Below, in pieces: positions 7,177 through 14,729 of a stretch of 46,598 nucleotides of DNA (position 1 is its first letter; every line of letters starts with the position of its first letter). Location: positions 1 to 46,598 of the forward strand of contig PLDN01000129.1 of NCBI GenBank assembly GCA_003136185.1, given 5' to 3'. This DNA comes from Acidimicrobiaceae bacterium (GTDB taxonomy: Bacteria > Actinomycetota > Acidimicrobiia > Acidimicrobiales > Bog-793). The position numbers were made by a program, and so were the translations under genes. The notes beneath the pieces are model-generated. The model worked only from the letters and a program-made list of their open reading frames with translations. It was not told the DNA's origin and did not search any database.

Positions 7177-7881
7177 TTGGCCAGGAATGAGGGCACTGCA
7201 GTGATCGGCAAAGCGCATCCGGGCACGTCCGAGCTGGACGAGATCTCGGCCAAGCTCGAGGCTCTTTCTCCGCGCGAGGCGGCCGAGTCGGCGATCAAGT
7301 GGACGCTCGAAGAGTACGGGGACGACGTCATCGTGGCGAGCTCGTTCCAGGACGTCGTCCTGGTCGATCTCGTGCAGAAGGCCAAACCCGGGCTCGAGAT
7401 CGTCTTCCTCGACACCGAGTTCCATTTCCCTGAGACGCTTGCCTTCGTGGAGCGGCTCCGCAAGATCTGGGACCTGAACCTGACGGTCACCCATCCGGAC
7501 GTGGCGATGGACGAGTTCGTCTGTGGCACTCCGCGATGTTGCGAAGTCCGCAAAGTGGAGCCCCTCGCGAAGGCGATCGCCGGCCGCCAGGCCTGGATCA
7601 CCGGAGTGAAGCGGGTCGACACGCCCGAGCGGACCGGTGCACCGATCGTCACCTGGGACGCCAACCGGGAGATGGTCAAGGTGAACCCGCTCGTGACATG
7701 GACCGACGCCGACATCGACGAGTACCTCGCCGAGACGGGCCTCCCCCTCCATCCGCTCACCTACGTCGGCTACGTGTCGATCGGCTGCGCGCCGACGACT
7801 CAGCCGGTAGCCGAGGGCCAGAACCCTCGGGAGGGCCGCTGGCCCGGCATGGACAAGACGGAGTGCGGGCTTCACATCTGA
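7177..7881 (+). CDS. cysH: Phosphoadenylyl/adenylyl-sulfate reductase (CysH, APS-reductase type)
   Basis: Reduces activated sulfate (APS or PAPS) to sulfite in assimilation. The 234-aa protein has the nucleotide-binding 'IVASSFQDVVLVDL' segment, the 'FLDTEFHFPET' motif, the Cys pair 'CCEVRKVEPL' (C121-C122) that marks Fe-S APS reductases, and the C-terminal catalytic 'KTECGLHI' (C230). The second half of the cluster motif reads 'SIGCAPTTQPV': C204 is present, but the expected fourth ligand of CxxC is Thr207. It starts at TTG 7177, supported by a strong GGGGAGGA 5 nt upstream. It is the first gene of the cysH-sulfite reductase-FrhB-like cluster, 177 nt before the next start. Confidence 0.93.
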   Translation: MARNEGTAVIGKAHPGTSELDEISAKLEALSPREAAESAIKWTLEEYGDDVIVASSFQDVVLVDLVQKAKPGLEIVFLDTEFHFPETLAFVERLRKIWDLNLTVTHPDVAMDEFVCGTPRCCEVRKVEPLAKAIAGRQAWITGVKRVDTPERTGAPIVTWDANREMVKVNPLVTWTDADIDEYLAETGLPLHPLTYVGYVSIGCAPTTQPVAEGQNPREGRWPGMDKTECGLHI

Positions 7882-7893
7882 GCCGGCACGACC

Positions 7894-7947
7894 GCCAACC
7901 GCACAACCCGCGCCAACCGCACAACCCGCGCCAACCGCACAACCCGC
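7894..7947. repeat. Three perfect 18-bp tandem repeats between cysH and the sulfite reductase gene
   Basis: The unit GCCAACCGCACAACCCGC occurs three times head-to-tail without mismatch (7894, 7912, 7930), starting 12 nt after the cysH stop. A degenerate fourth copy may precede it. There is no dyad symmetry and no open frame of interest across it. It occupies a third of the 177-nt spacer inside the predicted operon and could affect mRNA processing or copy-number variation; neither is shown. Confidence 0.9.
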
Positions 7948-8058
7948 CCCACTCGCTTCTCCAGCTCGCCAACGAAGCTCGTAGCCGGAGTCTCCAGACG
8001 ACAAACCCAGACCGCACCTTGATCGGACTGCCGAGCGCAGTGAGGAGAGACCCACCGG

Positions 8059-9774
8059 ATGGAATTCCTGCAGCCCTTCCGCAAGGGGGCGCAGCTCAAC
8101 CAAATCGAGCGGTGGAAGCTCGATCGGCACCCGTTCGAGGTGGCCGACGCCGTCCGGACGCGCTACTCCGTCGAGGGCCCAGCTGCCATAGCGGAGGTCC
8201 CGGGCGAGGTCGAGCGCCTGAAGTGGGTCGGCATTTACCCACAGCGACAGGGCGGCGACGCGTTCATGCTGCGGGTCAAGGTGCCGGCTGGCCGGATGAC
8301 CGCCCACCAGGTCACGACGCTCGGCGAGATCATCGAGCGGTACGCCGACGGGCCCGAGGACCATGCGATCTGGGGCAACCGCTACGGCGACATCACCACC
8401 CGCCAGGACGTCCAGCTCCACTGGGTCCACATCGCGGACGTACCAGCTATATGGGATCTGCTCGAGGCCGCCGGCTTGACGAGCGTGCAGGCGTGCGGCG
8501 ATTCCGCTCGTAACGTCCTCTCGTGCCCAGTCTCGGGCGTCGACCGCGACGAGGTCTTCGATGCCTCGGAAATCGCCCGAGAGGTCTCCGACTTCTTCAC
8601 CGGCAACCGGGAATTCGCCAACCTGCCGCGCAAGTTCAAGCTCTCGATCACCGGCTGCCGGGACGACTGCGCACAGGCCGAGATCAACGACGTCGGCATG
8701 TGGCCTGCTCGTCTCGACGACGGCACTCTCGGCCTCAACCTCCTTGTCGGCGGCGGCCTGTCCGACGGCCCGCGGATGGCAAGCGACCTCGACGTCTTCC
8801 TGCTGCCTAACCAGGCGCTCGAGGTCTCCCGTGCGATCGCGCAGGTCTTCGGCGAGCTCGGCAACCGAGAGAACCGCGGGACCGCACGCATGCGCTACCT
8901 CGTCCAAGAGCTCGGGCCCGAGGGCTTTAGGGAGGAGCTCGCCGAGCGGACGGCCTTCGAGCTGCGCCCGGCGGGCGAGAGCCTCACCCGGCGTTACCGC
9001 GGCGACCACGTCGGCGTGCATGTCGAGCACCGTCCCGGCCATTCATACGTCGGGTGCTCGGTGACCGTCGGCCGCATGCCCGGGACCGACTTCATCGAGC
9101 TCGGACGATTGGCCGAGACCTACGGCGACGGCGAGGTCCGTCTCGCTACCGACCAGAATTTCGTCATCACCGGCGTGCCCGAAGATCGCGTCGACGACCT
9201 GCTGGCCGAGGATCTTTTGCAACGCCGGTCACCGTTCCCTGCTCCCTTCGAGCGAGGAGTGGTCGCGTGCACCGGGAGTGAGTTCTGCCGCTTCGCGATC
9301 GTCGAGACAAAGGTTCGCGCGGTCGAGTGGGCGCGGGAGATGGACAGGCGGTATGCCGATCGTTTCGGCGGGGGTGCGGGCGTGACCACCCGGCCGCTTG
9401 GCGAGGTCGTCCGCATGCACTTCTCGGGGTGTCCAGCATCGTGCGCCCAGCCGCAGATCGCCGACATCGGCTTTCGCGGCGAGACGGCGCACGTCGGCGA
9501 CGAGATCGTCGAGGCCGTCGACATCGGCGTCGGCGGCAGCCTCGGCACAGATGCCGGCTTCGGCGACTGGGTTGAGGGCGCCATGCCGGTTGACGACGTG
9601 GCCGACGCGCTCGGCAGGGTCGTCGAGCGGTACCTCGGTGAGAGGGCCGCGGGCGAACGTTTCTATGAGTGGGCGAGGCGGACGCCTGCCGATCAGGTCC
9701 ACGTCACTCTCAGCCCGGGACACCATCACGCAGGTAACGGAGCGAGTGCTTTGCGGAAGGAGCAAGACCGATGA
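8059..9774 (+). CDS. Siroheme [4Fe-4S] sulfite (nitrite) reductase, ferredoxin-type
   Basis: A 571-aa single-chain siroheme reductase with two NIR_SIR ferredoxin-like half domains. The [4Fe-4S]-siroheme ligands are 'CTGSEFC' (CX5C, about residues 404-410) and 'CPASC' (CX3C, about 458-462). The first repeat contains the related 'SITGCRDDCAQAEINDVG'. The fold also fits ferredoxin-nitrite reductase, but placement after cysH and next to siroheme synthesis argues for assimilatory sulfite reduction (sulfite + 6 e- to sulfide). A GAGGAGA Shine-Dalgarno lies about 11 nt before ATG 8059. There is no flavoprotein CysJ nearby; instead the next gene, overlapping by ATGA, is an FrhB-like F420 oxidoreductase that may supply electrons. 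Confidence 0.9.
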   Translation: MEFLQPFRKGAQLNQIERWKLDRHPFEVADAVRTRYSVEGPAAIAEVPGEVERLKWVGIYPQRQGGDAFMLRVKVPAGRMTAHQVTTLGEIIERYADGPEDHAIWGNRYGDITTRQDVQLHWVHIADVPAIWDLLEAAGLTSVQACGDSARNVLSCPVSGVDRDEVFDASEIAREVSDFFTGNREFANLPRKFKLSITGCRDDCAQAEINDVGMWPARLDDGTLGLNLLVGGGLSDGPRMASDLDVFLLPNQALEVSRAIAQVFGELGNRENRGTARMRYLVQELGPEGFREELAERTAFELRPAGESLTRRYRGDHVGVHVEHRPGHSYVGCSVTVGRMPGTDFIELGRLAETYGDGEVRLATDQNFVITGVPEDRVDDLLAEDLLQRRSPFPAPFERGVVACTGSEFCRFAIVETKVRAVEWAREMDRRYADRFGGGAGVTTRPLGEVVRMHFSGCPASCAQPQIADIGFRGETAHVGDEIVEAVDIGVGGSLGTDAGFGDWVEGAMPVDDVADALGRVVERYLGERAAGERFYEWARRTPADQVHVTLSPGHHHAGNGASALRKEQDR

Positions 9775-11204
9775 CGCTGTCACCCCCACGCCAGCGCGCG
9801 GAGATGAGCGGCATCTCCGAGGCGCCCGGCAAGGTCTGGTTCTGGGAGCTCGCCGCGGCGGTGATCGACGCGGACCGATGTGTGCAGTGCGGCGCTTGCG
9901 TGGCGGCGTGCCCGACCGACTCGATCGGCATCGGGTCCGACAACCTGCCCAAGCTCGTGAAGATGTGCACGGGCTGCTCGTTGTGCTGGGACTTCTGCCC
10001 CCGGGGCGGGATGCGGTACGAGGCGACTTGGTGGCCCGCTGAGGAATCGGCGGTCACGGCCGAGGCATCGGCGACCTGGGAGACGGTCGCCTCCTCGTCG
10101 GCCGTGCCCGCCTTCGCCGGGTCGGCGACGCCTGCGGATGTGGCTGGCTCCTCCTCGGCCGTGCCCGCCTCCGGGCGGCCGGCCTCCGTGCAAGTGACGC
10201 TTTCTCAAAGGCGCGGGGCTGGGGTTGCTGCGGGCGACAGGGGTGCCGTATCTGCAGTGGATGACTGGAGGATTACGGGTGCTGATCCTGCTCCTGGGCT
10301 TGGGCTCGTGCGCGAGGCGATCGCCGCTCGTGTGCTCCCCACCAGTAAGCTGGGAACCGATTGCGCCCAGGACGGGGGCGTTGTGACCGCGATCCTCCTA
10401 GCTTCCCTCGCAGCCGGGGAGATCGACGGCGCCGTCGTGGCGAGGGAGGACCCTGACCATCCGTGGAAAGGTGTTCCTCACCTCGCCACGACTGCTGTCG
10501 AAATTCGCGAGGCCGCTGGGAGCTTCTACAACCAGACGATGGCGCTCGGAAGCATCGATCTGGCGGCCGCCGGCCTTTCGCCGGACGCGCGTATCGCTCT
10601 CGTCGGCACACCCTGCGAGATCCAAGGCCTCAAAGCGCTCCAGTCCCGCCAGTGGCGCCGTGGCTCCAGAGCCGTCGACAACGTGGTGCTCACGATCGCT
10701 CTGCTCTGCACGAAGAGCTTCGACTACTCGAAGCTCATGTTGCGCGAGCTGCGCGACGAGCGGCACGTCGATCTGGCAGAGGTCGGCAAAGTCGATGTCA
10801 TCCACGGCCGGATGATCGTCGAGGACCAAGCCGGGCAGCGGATCGTGGACGAGCCCGTGAAGGACTTCCATGGGGCCGCTCTGAAGGGCTGCGACGAGTG
10901 CGCAGACTTTCTCGGGCGTGCAGCGGACATCTCCGTCGGCAGCGTCGGATCGGGCGCGGGGTACTCGAGCGTGCTCGTCCGCACTCAAGTGGGTCTGCAA
11001 GCGATCGACCTCGTTCGGCCCGAGCTCGAGATCGTGGACATCGAGGCTCCCGAAGCGCTCGATCGCCTCGACCGTCTCGACAAGAAGATCGCCAGCACGA
11101 CACTCCACCGGCCGTTCCAGCCAGAAGGCCCGCTCTTCGTCGACTTCGCGGAGCACCTCGCGTTTTACGGCGGCACGGACCGGGCGCCCGTCTGGCAGGA
11201 CTGA
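9771..11204 (+). CDS. FrhB-like coenzyme F420 dehydrogenase/hydrogenase beta-type flavoprotein with N-terminal 2x[4Fe-4S] ferredoxin domain
   Basis: A 477-aa protein. Residues about 37-47 (CVQCGACVAACP) and 66-76 (CTGCSLCWDFCP) are two classical CxxCxxCxxxCP [4Fe-4S] motifs. An Ala/Ser/Pro-rich linker of about 75 residues follows. Then come FrhB N- and C-domains: 'DCAQDGGVVTAILLASL', 'LVGTPCEIQGLKAL', 'LLCTKSFDYSKLM', 'GCDECADFLGRAADISVGS'. Family members bind FAD and F420 and pass F420H2 electrons to Fe-S centres. The domain order matches the N-terminal half of archaeal F420-dependent sulfite reductase (Fsr). The start overlaps the sulfite reductase stop (ATGA) and has a strong GGAAGGAG Shine-Dalgarno. 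An electron-donor role is inference from fusion logic and coupling. Confidence 0.88.
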   Translation: MTLSPPRQRAEMSGISEAPGKVWFWELAAAVIDADRCVQCGACVAACPTDSIGIGSDNLPKLVKMCTGCSLCWDFCPRGGMRYEATWWPAEESAVTAEASATWETVASSSAVPAFAGSATPADVAGSSSAVPASGRPASVQVTLSQRRGAGVAAGDRGAVSAVDDWRITGADPAPGLGLVREAIAARVLPTSKLGTDCAQDGGVVTAILLASLAAGEIDGAVVAREDPDHPWKGVPHLATTAVEIREAAGSFYNQTMALGSIDLAAAGLSPDARIALVGTPCEIQGLKALQSRQWRRGSRAVDNVVLTIALLCTKSFDYSKLMLRELRDERHVDLAEVGKVDVIHGRMIVEDQAGQRIVDEPVKDFHGAALKGCDECADFLGRAADISVGSVGSGAGYSSVLVRTQVGLQAIDLVRPELEIVDIEAPEALDRLDRLDKKIASTTLHRPFQPEGPLFVDFAEHLAFYGGTDRAPVWQD

Positions 11205-11539
11205 TGAGCCCGGAGCCGGCGGCGGCCGACATAGACGGGCTCGCTTCACTCGTCCCGCTAGACGAGCCGGAGCGACTGCTCGCGTCGCTCCGCAGGCGTG
11301 CGGGCTCGCAACCCGATCGGATTCGTGACATAGCGCCTCGCGAGCTTGCGGCGTACGCATGGAAGCAACAGCAGTGGCGTGAGCCTCTCGAGGCCGCCGG
11401 GCTCGGCCAGCTGCACCTCCGGCACGCCTTCGCCACCGCCAAATGGGAGATCTGGCTCTGGATCCGCGGCAACCGGGTCTGGGACCAGCTGAGCGACCAC
11501 CTCGTGGGTCGGGTGATCCGCCGGGCGGGCTCGGCCTAG
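11204..11539 (+). CDS. Hypothetical protein, last gene of the sulfite-reduction cluster
   Basis: A 111-aa soluble protein missing as such from the track, where it is the tail of the ORF starting at 10463. ATG 11204 shares its A with the TGA of the FrhB-like gene (TGATG junction), so it is almost certainly co-translated. It is helical and rich in Trp, Arg and Leu ('AYAWKQQQWREPLEAAGLG', 'WEIWLWIRGNRVWDQLSDH'). There are no Cys residues, hence no Fe-S cluster, and no membrane segment. I do not recognise a family. A small partner or assembly factor for the reductase is possible. Its end overlaps the hutI end by 4 nt, convergently. Confidence 0.72.
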   Translation: MSPEPAAADIDGLASLVPLDEPERLLASLRRRAGSQPDRIRDIAPRELAAYAWKQQQWREPLEAAGLGQLHLRHAFATAKWEIWLWIRGNRVWDQLSDHLVGRVIRRAGSA

Positions 11540-12768
11540 GATCGGAGCGAGACCCGCCGGCCAGCCAGCCACAGAGCCAGCGGGGACAGGCCATAGGACC
11601 AGGCGAACGCCCCCTCGTGGTCCGCATCCCAGGCGACGAGGTCCGCTCGCAACCCGGGCGCGATCCGCCCACGGTCTGCCAGGCGCAACGACCGAGCGCC
11701 ACCCGCCGTCGCCGCACGGAGCGCCTCGGCAACCGACAACCCGAGCTCGGCGACCGCCAAGGCCACGACGAAGCTCATCGAGGTCGTGCCGCACGTGCCC
11801 GGATTGTGATCGCTCCCGAGCGCGATCGTCACCCCCGCCTCCATCATCCGGCGTGCCGGCGGCTTGTGACCCATGGCGAGGGCGGTGATGGGAGCGAGCG
11901 TTGCGACCACGCCGCCCTCGGCGAGCGCCCGGATACCCGCCTCGTCCACCCGCAACAGATGGTCGGCCGAAGCGCAGCCGATCTCCCCAGCCAGCTCGGC
12001 GCCTCCTGTGCACGCGAGCTCGTCGGCGTGGATCCGCGGGATCAGCCCGGCGGCCTTGGCCGCCTCGAGCATTAACCGCGACTGTGCAACGGTGAAGTAC
12101 CCCTCGTCGCAGAACACGTCGGCATGCCGCGCGCCGGCCGCCTTCGCCGCCTTGCACCAGCGGGCGACCTCGTGTGAGTACCCGTCGGCGTCGCCCTCCC
12201 ACTCGGGTCCGACGTCGTGGCCCGCGAGCCACGTCACTTCTACCCCGGCACCCTCCCGACCCGGTCCCGCCCACTCGCTGAGCAACCGGACGTCCGCTAA
12301 CTCACCGGGCTCGTTGAGGTGGTAGCCCGTCTTCGCCTCCACGGTCGTGGTCCCACCCGCCAGCCAAGCCCGCAGCCGGCGGTCGAGCCCTTCGGCGAGC
12401 ACGTCGGTCGGGGCCGCGCGTGTCGCGGTGACCGTCGACGTGATGCCCCCGCCGGCCGCGGCGATCTCGGCGTAAGAGGCGCCCGCTGATCGGAGCGCGA
12501 TCTCGGCGAAACGGTTCCCCGCGTAGACCGGATGCGTGTGCGCGTCGACGAGACCCGGTGTCACGAGAGCGCCACCCAGGTCGACCTCGTCGTCGGGAGT
12601 CAGCAGGTTATCGATCCCGGACTCGGCACCGACCCAGGCGATCGTCCCGCCGGCCGGAGCCCCGTCCTCGATCGTCCCGGAATCGATGGTCAGAGCGGCG
12701 TCGTCCAAAGCCTCGCCGTCCGCCGTGAACAGGCGGCCGATTCCTCTGACGAGAGTGATGCGGCTCAC
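11536..12768 (-). CDS. hutI: Imidazolonepropionase
   Basis: Third step of histidine degradation: hydrolyses imidazolone-5-propionate to N-formimino-L-glutamate. The 410-aa amidohydrolase shows 'GLVDAHTHPVYAGNRFAEI' (metal-binding HxH), 'AAGGGITSTV', 'EAKTGYHL' (substrate loop; usually K-S/T-GYG), 'RIHADEL' and 'LGSDHNPGTCGTTSM' (catalytic Asp). The GTG start overlaps the stop of the upstream membrane-protein gene (GTGA). It is separated from hutH-hutU-hutF by that 1.8-kb gene but lies on the same strand, so one long hut transcript is possible. Confidence 0.93.
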   Translation of the reverse strand: MSRITLVRGIGRLFTADGEALDDAALTIDSGTIEDGAPAGGTIAWVGAESGIDNLLTPDDEVDLGGALVTPGLVDAHTHPVYAGNRFAEIALRSAGASYAEIAAAGGGITSTVTATRAAPTDVLAEGLDRRLRAWLAGGTTTVEAKTGYHLNEPGELADVRLLSEWAGPGREGAGVEVTWLAGHDVGPEWEGDADGYSHEVARWCKAAKAAGARHADVFCDEGYFTVAQSRLMLEAAKAAGLIPRIHADELACTGGAELAGEIGCASADHLLRVDEAGIRALAEGGVVATLAPITALAMGHKPPARRMMEAGVTIALGSDHNPGTCGTTSMSFVVALAVAELGLSVAEALRAATAGGARSLRLADRGRIAPGLRADLVAWDADHEGAFAWSYGLSPLALWLAGRRVSLRS

Positions 12769-12798
12769 TTCACCGGACTCCTCACTTCACCGGACTCT
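12765..12798. repeat. 17-bp tandem duplication at the membrane protein/hutI junction
   Basis: TCACTTCACCGGACTC(C/T) occurs twice in direct succession (12765-12781 and 12782-12798), differing only in the last base. It spans the stop of the membrane-protein gene and the GTG of hutI. Because 17 is not a multiple of three, the duplication changes the reading frame and must have extended or altered the C-terminus ('ESGEVRSPVK') of the membrane protein. Confidence 0.85.
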
Positions 12799-14585
12799 AC
12801 GATCCTCGCAGCGTTCCAGATCTCCCCGTTGCCGATGCGCCGGCCTGACCCGAAGAGCTGGTTGTAGACGCGCGTAAGTTGCTTCGAGCCTGGATACCCA
12901 TCGATCACCACTGCCTCGGTCACGTGGTATTTCGCGAAGGCGCCACCTATCTGACGTCTTTGCGCCGCCGACAGCACGACTGTCGGGGAGGTCTCTGCGG
13001 CCTTGGCGGTGATGTAGACGAGAACCGTCGGTAGCGGGCCGACGACTCCCGTCTTCGAGCCCGCCTGCGGATGCCAGGCGTACCCGTCGTAGTCGGCGTA
13101 CGGGAAACCGGCGATCGCCTGCCAGGCCATCGGAGTCCCGGCGAACGGCCCGCTGCCCGGCAGGATGAGCGCGATAGACGGCCGCCCGTCGCTCAGCGCA
13201 GGGATGGACCGGAGGACGGCGGGCACGCTCACGTCCACGTACCCCGCAAAGGGCACGCGTCCCCCGATGAACATCGGCACCGCCATGAGGACGCCGGCGG
13301 CGCCCGCGATGAGCCCCTCGACCCGCCCGCTCGCCTGGCCGTGCGCGGCTCGCCACGCCGTTAGCACGCCTTCGAGCGTGATCGAGGCGAGCAGTGCGAG
13401 AAGGAGGTTGGTGAGGATCGAGATGCGGAGCCAGCCGACGTTTCGAAGGAGAGGGAAGGCGGAGACCAGGTACCACGCCGGGGCGTGCCATCCGAAAGCG
13501 TGGCTCGTTCCTGTCGGGCGGGTCGCGGCGCCCCACGAGCACACGATGCACCACAAGGCAGCGCCCCAGAGCAAAAGGATCGCCCGGTGGCGCCTGGCGA
13601 AGGCGAGGGCCCCGAGGGCGAGGAGCACGATTACCGGCCCGACGAACGCCAGATCGAAACGATGCAACAGCGGCGTCCCAGGCGGCGCGACCAGGAACCC
13701 GTGCCCTGTCGTCCCGGACGGCCACACGAGTGAGGAGAGGGTGGCACCGGGCGCGACGGCCGCGTTGACGTAGGAGACGTGGTCCGGGCCGGTGACGTAG
13801 AAAGCGATGGGGTAGGCGAGCAGCGCGCCGGCGGTGAGGATGGCCGTTGCCGACGCCGCGAGTGCGAACCTCGCATGCGACGCGATCTGGCGCCAGTTGG
13901 CCGCCGCCGCCACTGCGACGGCGGGCACGCCGACGACGACGCAGTCGAGGAGGATCTCGGGGCTCGAGAAGAACTGCGCCACCGCCAGGAGGCCGAGCAC
14001 GAGGCCGAGTCGCAGCGGGCTCCCGGTCTGGCGAAAGCAGATCCGGTCGATGAGGTAGAGCGCTAGCGGTGGGAAGAACATCCAGGTGAGGTTGAAGTGA
14101 CCGATCCGGTCTGCCTGGAGGACAGCGGGGGAGAAGCCGTAGACGAGCCCACCGACGAACGCCACCGCTCGGCGCATTTCGTAGCGGCGCAGGACGAAGT
14201 AGAGCGAGCCGGCCGAGATGACGGGAGCGGCGATGCAGGCGACGTTGAAGGAGGTGAGCGGCGACGACAGTTCCGTGATGGGGGCGAGGATGAGGGCTTC
14301 GAGGAAGAAGTTCGTGTTCGTGAGCAGGTTGAAGCCGTGTGGGGCGAGCATGTAAGTGCTGACGAACGGGTTCGTGTGGTGGCCGATGGCGAATGGGAGC
14401 CAGCCCATGAACCACACGCCTTGCCCGACGTCGCCGAGGTTGAGCCGGTACATGTGGGTCGTGACGCCGGCTTCGAGGAGGTGCTGCCAGCAGAAGAGAG
14501 AAGCGAGCGTGTAGAGGGCGACGACTATTAGGCCTGCGGTCAGGGTGCTCGAGTGTTTGCTCTCGACCTCGGTGCCGTCGGTCAC
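12765..14585 (-). CDS. Polytopic membrane protein, GT-C glycosyltransferase-like
   Basis: About 606 aa from GTG 14585. The track ORF begins at TTG 14654, adding 23 Pro/Arg/Cys-rich residues that look non-coding; the true start is uncertain between these. The first TM is 'GLIVVALYTLASLFCWQ', then about 11-12 more, then a soluble C-terminal segment of about 130 residues. Hallmarks such as 'GDVGQGVWFMGWLPFAIG', 'PHGFNLLTNTNFF', 'VYGFSPAVLQADRIGHFNL' and 'FFPPLALYLIDRI' are shared in order with the 596-aa protein at 36017 (paralogue). The fold resembles lipid-linked-sugar GT-C transferases, though no catalytic residue can be assigned. It sits inside the hut cluster with no obvious link to histidine catabolism. 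Confidence 0.75.
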   Translation of the reverse strand: MTDGTEVESKHSSTLTAGLIVVALYTLASLFCWQHLLEAGVTTHMYRLNLGDVGQGVWFMGWLPFAIGHHTNPFVSTYMLAPHGFNLLTNTNFFLEALILAPITELSSPLTSFNVACIAAPVISAGSLYFVLRRYEMRRAVAFVGGLVYGFSPAVLQADRIGHFNLTWMFFPPLALYLIDRICFRQTGSPLRLGLVLGLLAVAQFFSSPEILLDCVVVGVPAVAVAAAANWRQIASHARFALAASATAILTAGALLAYPIAFYVTGPDHVSYVNAAVAPGATLSSLVWPSGTTGHGFLVAPPGTPLLHRFDLAFVGPVIVLLALGALAFARRHRAILLLWGAALWCIVCSWGAATRPTGTSHAFGWHAPAWYLVSAFPLLRNVGWLRISILTNLLLALLASITLEGVLTAWRAAHGQASGRVEGLIAGAAGVLMAVPMFIGGRVPFAGYVDVSVPAVLRSIPALSDGRPSIALILPGSGPFAGTPMAWQAIAGFPYADYDGYAWHPQAGSKTGVVGPLPTVLVYITAKAAETSPTVVLSAAQRRQIGGAFAKYHVTEAVVIDGYPGSKQLTRVYNQLFGSGRRIGNGEIWNAARIVESGEVRSPVK

Positions 14586-14650
14586 CTCAGCCCCGCACCG
14601 ACCTTCGCGCCTACCGATCCGCGATTCCGGGGCGCACGGGGATTCCGGGG

Positions 14651-14701
14651 CCAAGGAATTGGCGAAAGGACTACGAGACGGTCGTTTCGGTAATTCTTTG
14701 G
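14651..14701. repeat. 51-nt imperfect inverted repeat between hutF and the membrane-protein gene
   Basis: CCAAGGAATT (14651-14660) pairs with AATTCTTTGG (14692-14701), and the inner CGAAA-N-GA (14663-14670) pairs with TC-N-TTTCG (14682-14689). This gives a stem of about 20 pairs with two G-G mismatches and some wobbles. It occupies the 144-nt stretch between the hutF stop (14730) and GTG 14585. It could terminate or attenuate the hutHUF transcript or act as an operator. No U-tract follows on the minus strand. Confidence 0.55.
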
Positions 14702-14729
14702 ACGGCGAGATCGGGAGTGAGCCACCACT

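Noticed and set aside
7894-7947. Possible CRISPR array
   Set aside because: Repeats are 18 nt and contiguous with no spacers. The other tandem repeats in the window also lack unique spacers, and no cas genes are present.
7027-9042. 671-aa minus-strand ORF
   Set aside because: It is antisense to cysH and the sulfite reductase, both of which carry clear family motifs. The ORF product has no recognisable motif and exists because of high-GC codon structure.
10398-11732. 444-aa minus-strand ORF across the FrhB-like gene and the hutI end
   Set aside because: Shadow ORF crossing three real genes; no motif, Arg/Pro-rich composition.
12787-14415. 542-aa minus-strand ORF inside the membrane-protein gene
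   Set aside because: Frame-shifted shadow of the polytopic protein, full of Arg/Pro with no hydrophobic helices.
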